Source: Dyella_B sp035690825
GTDB taxonomy: Bacteria > Pseudomonadota > Gammaproteobacteria > Xanthomonadales > Rhodanobacteraceae
NCBI RefSeq assembly: GCF_051954575.1
Contig: NZ_JBQCHP010000080.1
Location: 1 to 64,000 of the forward strand
Direction: 5' to 3'
DNA length: 64,000 nt
Numbering within the stretch: the first letter of the stretch is position 1; every line of letters starts with the position of its first letter. Shown one piece after another: positions 60,693 through 64,000 of the stretch. The translations under genes were made by a program, and so were the position numbers. The notes beneath the pieces are model-generated. The model had not been told where the DNA came from, made no database searches, and saw nothing but the letters and a program-made list of their open reading frames with translations.

Positions 60693-61777
60693 CGATCGTC
60701 CTCGACGAACAGTACGCGACGCGTCATGCCGCATGTGAGGTCATAGCTGATGGTGCCGGCCTGGGAGGCGACGATTTCCACCGGCAGCTCCGGTCCCCAC
60801 AGCGTTACGCGATCGCCCACTTTGGCGTCGGGCGCGCTGCGCAAATCCAGCGTGATCAGGTCCATCGATACACGCCCGACCAGCGGCACGCGCCGATCGC
60901 CGACCAGCACCGGCGTGCCGGCCACGACGCTGCGCGGATAGCCGTCGCCATAGCCGACCGCCGCCACGCCCACCGACATATCTTCCGGGCATTCCCACAG
61001 GCCGTTGTAGCCGATGCGTTCGCCGCGCTTGATGTGATTGATGGCGATCAGTCGCGTGGACAGTGTCATCGCGGCATGGAAGCCGAAATCGGCGCCGCTT
61101 TTTCCCTCCACCACGGACAGGCCATACAGCAGGCCACCGGTACGTACCCAATCGCCGCGTGCATCGGGCCAGCCCAGCACCGCGGCCGAATTGGATAGCG
61201 AGCGTGGGCCAGCCAGCCCGCGCGTAGCCGTTTGAAAACGTTCGAGCTGCTGGCGAGTACGCTCGCCGTGGAATACCTCGGACTCGGCGAAATGCGTCAT
61301 CAAGCCGATATCCGGATCGATGCCCGCCATGCTCGCCAATTGCGCGTGAACCTCCGCGACGCGCTCGGGCGCAAAGCCGAGCCGGTGCATGCCGCTGTCG
61401 ACCTTCAGCCAAACGCGCAAACGGCCGCGCGTCGGCGAGGCTTCCGACAACCAACGCAACTGGCTCTCATGGTGAATGGCCGCATCCAGCGCCAGCCGCT
61501 GCATTTCCGCGATATCGCCGGGCTGATCCGGGCCCGACAGCACCACGATGCGCTGACGATGGCCTGCCGCACGCAAACGCAAACCATCGCCCAGCGACGC
61601 CACCGCAAACGCATCGGCATCGCCATCCAGCGCGCGCGCGACGCGCTCCAGGCCGTGACCGTAGGCATCGGCCTTGACCACCGCCATCACCTTGGCGGGC
61701 GCAGCCAACTCACGGATTCGCGCAAGGTTGTGGCGCAATGCGCCCAGATGAATGGTGGCGACGGTGGTACGGCTCAT
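60689..61777 (-). CDS. alr: Alanine racemase
   Basis: 362 residues, fold type III PLP enzyme. The Schiff-base Lys is in VVKADAYGHG (about residue 34), RVWLKVDSGMHRLGF follows, and the Tyr-containing GYGDGYPRSV lies in the C-terminal domain. It supplies D-alanine for peptidoglycan. Downstream of dnaB, a conserved gammaproteobacterial order. Confidence 0.95.
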   Translation of the reverse strand: MSRTTVATIHLGALRHNLARIRELAAPAKVMAVVKADAYGHGLERVARALDGDADAFAVASLGDGLRLRAAGHRQRIVVLSGPDQPGDIAEMQRLALDAAIHHESQLRWLSEASPTRGRLRVWLKVDSGMHRLGFAPERVAEVHAQLASMAGIDPDIGLMTHFAESEVFHGERTRQQLERFQTATRGLAGPRSLSNSAAVLGWPDARGDWVRTGGLLYGLSVVEGKSGADFGFHAAMTLSTRLIAINHIKRGERIGYNGLWECPEDMSVGVAAVGYGDGYPRSVVAGTPVLVGDRRVPLVGRVSMDLITLDLRSAPDAKVGDRVTLWGPELPVEIVASQAGTISYDLTCGMTRRVLFVEDDR

Positions 61778-61899
61778 GCTCCGGACTGCTTGTGGTGGTT
61801 AGCTGAAAAGCGAACCATGCCAGGCCCGCTGGCGCACAGCGTAGCGGGCCGCGCGTGGCCGGTCAGGGCGAAGAGATGGCCGTGCGCGGGCAGCACGCG

Positions 61900-63291
61900 C
61901 TAGAAATGCCCGGTGTACGAATCGGGGCTGTAGTTCTCGAACTTGGTGTAGTGGCCGAGGAAGGTCAGCTTCACCGTATCCGTCGGGCCGTTACGCTGCT
62001 TGCCAATGATGATTTCGGCCAAGCCTTTATCCGGCGATTCCTTGTTGTAGTACTCGTCGCGGTAGATGAACATGATCACGTCGGCGTCCTGCTCGATAGC
62101 GCCCGATTCGCGCAGGTCCGACATCATCGGGCGTTTGTCCGCACGCTGTTCCAGCGAGCGGTTCAACTGCGACAGCGCGATCACCGGCACGTTGAGTTCC
62201 TTGGCCAGGCCCTTCAGCGAACGCGAGATTTCCGAGATTTCGGTGGCGCGGTTTTCCTTGTTGCCAGGCACCTGCATCAGCTGCAGGTAGTCGATCACGA
62301 TCAGGCCAAGGCCGCCGTGTTCGCGCGCCAGGCGCCGCGCGCGCGAACGCAGTTCAACTGGCGAAAGGCCCGGCGTGTCGTCGATGAAGATTTTCGCTTC
62401 GGACAAGAGCGCAATGGCGTTGGTGACACGCGGCCAGTCCTCTTCGGCCAGGTCGCCAGTGCGCAGGTGCTGCGCATGGATGCGGCCGACGGACGAGATC
62501 AGACGGAAGGCCAGCTGCGAAGCGGACATTTCCATCGAAAAGATCGCCACCGGTTTCTTCGCGCGCAACGCGCAGGCTTCGGCGATGTTGACTGAAAAGG
62601 CGGTCTTGCCCATTGATGGACGCGCCGCGACGATGATCAGGTCCGAGGGCTGCAAACCGGAAGTGAGATTGTCCAGATCGGAAAAACCTGTGGAGATGCC
62701 GGTGAGCTGGCCGCGGTTCTGGTAGCGCTCGTGCAATTGGCGGAAGGCGTCCTTTACCGCCTCGCGCATGGACACGGTGTCCTTCTTGCCGCGCGCACCC
62801 GATTCGGCGATGTGGAACACGCGTTGCTCGGCCGTTTCCAGCACTTCGTGCACGGTCTTGCCTTCGGGGCGATAACCGTCTTCGGTGATCGCGGTGCCGG
62901 CGTCGATCAGCTGCCGCAGCACGGATTTTTCGCGCACGATCTCGGCGTACGCAATGATGTTGGCCGCACTCGGCGTGCTGTTGGCCAGCTCCACCAGATA
63001 GCTGGCGCCGCCAACCATCTCGGCCAGCCCGTTGGCTTCGAACCAGTCGCCCAGCGTGATCGCATCGCAGGGCATGCCCTTATCGGCCAGTTCGGTGATG
63101 GCGCGCCAGATCAGGCGATGATCCTTGCGATAGAAATCCTGTTCGCCCAGCTTGTCGGCGACGCGGTCGATCGCGTCGGCGGCCAGCATCAAGCCCCCCA
63201 GTACCGCCTGCTCGGCATCGATGGAGTGCGGCGGTACGCGCAGGGCCTCGACGGCGCTATGGGCGGATTTGCGTTCGGGGACGAAGGACAT
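61900..63291 (-). CDS. dnaB: Replicative DNA helicase DnaB
   Basis: 463 residues. Two ATGs six nt apart are possible; 63291 is chosen because AGGGA then lies at a 7-nt spacing, whereas 63297 would leave almost none. An N-terminal helical domain (PHSIDAEQAVLGGLM) is followed by a RecA-like domain with Walker A ARPSMGKTAF, Walker B LIVIDYLQLM and the arginine-finger region. It unwinds DNA at the fork. Upstream are DnaA-box-like sites and a 12-copy heptamer array. An inverted repeat GGCCCGCT/AGCGGGCC (61823-61850) lies after its stop. Confidence 0.96.
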   Translation of the reverse strand: MSFVPERKSAHSAVEALRVPPHSIDAEQAVLGGLMLAADAIDRVADKLGEQDFYRKDHRLIWRAITELADKGMPCDAITLGDWFEANGLAEMVGGASYLVELANSTPSAANIIAYAEIVREKSVLRQLIDAGTAITEDGYRPEGKTVHEVLETAEQRVFHIAESGARGKKDTVSMREAVKDAFRQLHERYQNRGQLTGISTGFSDLDNLTSGLQPSDLIIVAARPSMGKTAFSVNIAEACALRAKKPVAIFSMEMSASQLAFRLISSVGRIHAQHLRTGDLAEEDWPRVTNAIALLSEAKIFIDDTPGLSPVELRSRARRLAREHGGLGLIVIDYLQLMQVPGNKENRATEISEISRSLKGLAKELNVPVIALSQLNRSLEQRADKRPMMSDLRESGAIEQDADVIMFIYRDEYYNKESPDKGLAEIIIGKQRNGPTDTVKLTFLGHYTKFENYSPDSYTGHF

Positions 63292-63387
63292 GGACATTCC
63301 CTGTAGCAAGTGGGGCGCGCAAAGCCGTGTAGGCAGACACAAGCTGCGAGCATACGCGTTGGCGTCTCACGGAACGAGATGGAAAGC

Positions 63388-63417
63388 TGTGGAAAACTTG
63401 TGGAAGTTTGGGGATAA
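63388..63417 (-). promoter_or_regulatory. Cluster of DnaA-box-like 9-mers upstream of dnaB
   Basis: On the minus strand: TTTTCCACA (63396-63388), a perfect TTWTNCACA; ACTTCCACA (63407-63399), two mismatches; TTATCCCCA (63417-63409), one mismatch. The starts are 11 and 10 nt apart, so on the same helix face. Confidence 0.5.
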
Positions 63418-63420
63418 CCC

Positions 63421-63504
63421 GGGAATCGGGAATCGGGAATCGGGAATCGGGAATCGGGAATCGGGAATCGGGAATCGGGAATCGGGAATCGGGAATCGGG
63501 AATC
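63421..63504. repeat. Twelve tandem GGGAATC heptamers
   Basis: Exactly 84 nt of uninterrupted, identical 7-bp units lie between the rplI terminator and the DnaA-box-like cluster before dnaB. The perfect identity of all copies suggests recent slippage. Confidence 0.98.
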
Positions 63505-63511
63505 GGGGCAG

Positions 63512-63545
63512 CAAAAAAGGCACTCACGCTTCCGCACAAGTGCCT
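63512..63545 (-). terminator. Rho-independent terminator of the rplI operon
   Basis: Minus strand AGGCACT-N14-AGTGCCT then six T. It lies between rplI and the heptamer array, so dnaB needs its own promoter. Confidence 0.8.
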
Positions 63546-63617
63546 CCAGAAAATACCGCCTGATCAAGAAGGCGAGTCTTGCCCGCCTTTACGCGATTGA
63601 CGATCCCGACTGACGGT

Positions 63618-64000
63618 TTACGCCTTCTCGGGAACCACGATCACCTTGACCGAGCTGTGCACGTCGGCATGCAGGCTGATCTGCACTTCGAACTCGCCGG
63701 TGTGGCGGATGGGGCCTTCGCCCTGGATCACTTCACCCTTGTGGATGTCGTGGCCAGCGGCCTGCAGGGCGTCGGCGATTTCGCGCGGACCCACCGAGCC
63801 GTACAGCTTGCCTTCCGGGCTGGCGTTGGCGGAGATCGTCACCGACACGTCGGCCAGCTTGGCCTTGCGGCTTTCGGCGCCGGTCAACAGGTTGTTGGCC
63901 TTGGCTTCGTATTCGGCGCGGCGCGCTTCGAACGCAGCCAGGTTTTCAGCGTTGACGCGCACGGCCTTGCCCTGCGGCAGCAGGTAGTTGCGGCCGTAGC
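63618..64000 (-). CDS. rplI: 50S ribosomal protein L9 (N-terminus beyond window)
   Basis: The last 127 residues are visible, beginning in the YGRNYLLPQGKA segment of the L9 N-terminal domain, then the connecting helix AAFEARRAEYEAKANNLL and the C-terminal domain (GKLYGSVGPREIADAL; the end FEVQISLHADVHSSVKVIVV). The start codon lies past base 64000. It precedes dnaB in the usual rplI-dnaB-alr order. Confidence 0.95.
   Translation of the reverse strand, partial: YGRNYLLPQGKAVRVNAENLAAFEARRAEYEAKANNLLTGAESRKAKLADVSVTISANASPEGKLYGSVGPREIADALQAAGHDIHKGEVIQGEGPIRHTGEFEVQISLHADVHSSVKVIVVPEKA

Noticed and set aside
63421..63504. Repetitive peptide (GIGNRES units) in open frames through the heptamer array
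   Set aside because: A 7-bp unit keeps all frames open by accident. No ribosome site or conserved flank is seen.
63421..63504. CRISPR array
   Set aside because: Units are 7 bp, contiguous and without spacers, and no cas genes are present.

Overview
This 64 kb window is a dense, GC-rich, protein-coding stretch of a gammaproteobacterial chromosome. It most likely comes from the order Lysobacterales (Xanthomonadales), probably the Rhodanobacteraceae (Dyella/Rhodanobacter/Luteibacter type). The assignment rests on four things: an arginine pathway built on an N-acetylornithine carbamoyltransferase and a fused N-acetylglutamate synthase/kinase, a DksA with a very long Lys/Ala/Pro-rich N-terminus, a degenerate GGDEF/EAL protein of FimX type, and many GTAG-type REP palindromes. 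No tRNA, rRNA, CRISPR array, insertion sequence or prophage gene was seen.

Layout. 1-1.0 kb: 5' part of a secreted subtilisin-like lipoprotein protease, cut by the window edge. 1.2-19.4 kb: branched-chain/fatty acid catabolism (thiolase, liuB, liuC, liuD, liuE, an HSD10-like SDR). It is interrupted by an hscC-type Hsp70 with a membrane J-like partner, a secreted phospholipase-D-fold protein, and a Fur-box-controlled feoAB iron operon with a small Cys-rich membrane protein. 19.4-25.8 kb: efpL, a small protein sharing its N-terminus, a FUSC transporter, and the kynurenine-pathway genes for ACMSD and kynureninase. 25.8-37.5 kb: one long minus-strand arginine/proline operon (argF'-paiB-osmC-argG-argE'-argB/A-argC-argH-cupin-proB-proA-SnoaL-like). 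It is preceded by what looks like a ribosome-mediated transcription attenuator. 37.5-50.5 kb: cysS-sufE, dksA, yidD, pyrC, folE2, the conserved mtaD/ubiG/mupP(gph) group and the divergent efp/epmB pair. 50.8-64 kb: fimX, the rplS-trmD-rimM-rpsP group with ffh, an sdpR/sdpI pair with a perfect operator palindrome, ypjD, radA, a Phd/ParE-type toxin-antitoxin module, and alr-dnaB-rplI.

How it fits together. LiuB/LiuD (methylcrotonyl-CoA carboxylase), LiuC and LiuE turn methylcrotonyl-CoA into acetoacetate and acetyl-CoA, and the thiolase and SDR fit the same catabolic theme. The arg genes spell out the acetyl-citrulline route to arginine, with synthesis of glutamate-5-semialdehyde for proline at the end of the same operon. 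Both translation factors for difficult proline stretches are present (EF-P with its lysine aminomutase EpmB, and the arginine-type EfpL).

Most interesting signals: (1) a candidate arginine attenuator upstream of argF', with a short ORF rich in late Arg codons, a perfect 8-nt antiterminator complementarity at its stop codon, and a 9-bp terminator plus U-run just before argF'; (2) a 133-bp nested palindrome, holding an ATGA-coupled 53-aa ORF, between liuD and liuE; (3) GTAG REP pairs whose own TAG is the stop codon of four different genes; (4) three DnaA-box-like 9-mers spaced 10-11 bp next to twelve perfect GGGAATC repeats upstream of dnaB; (5) operators for SdpR and for the toxin-antitoxin module readable directly from the sequence.
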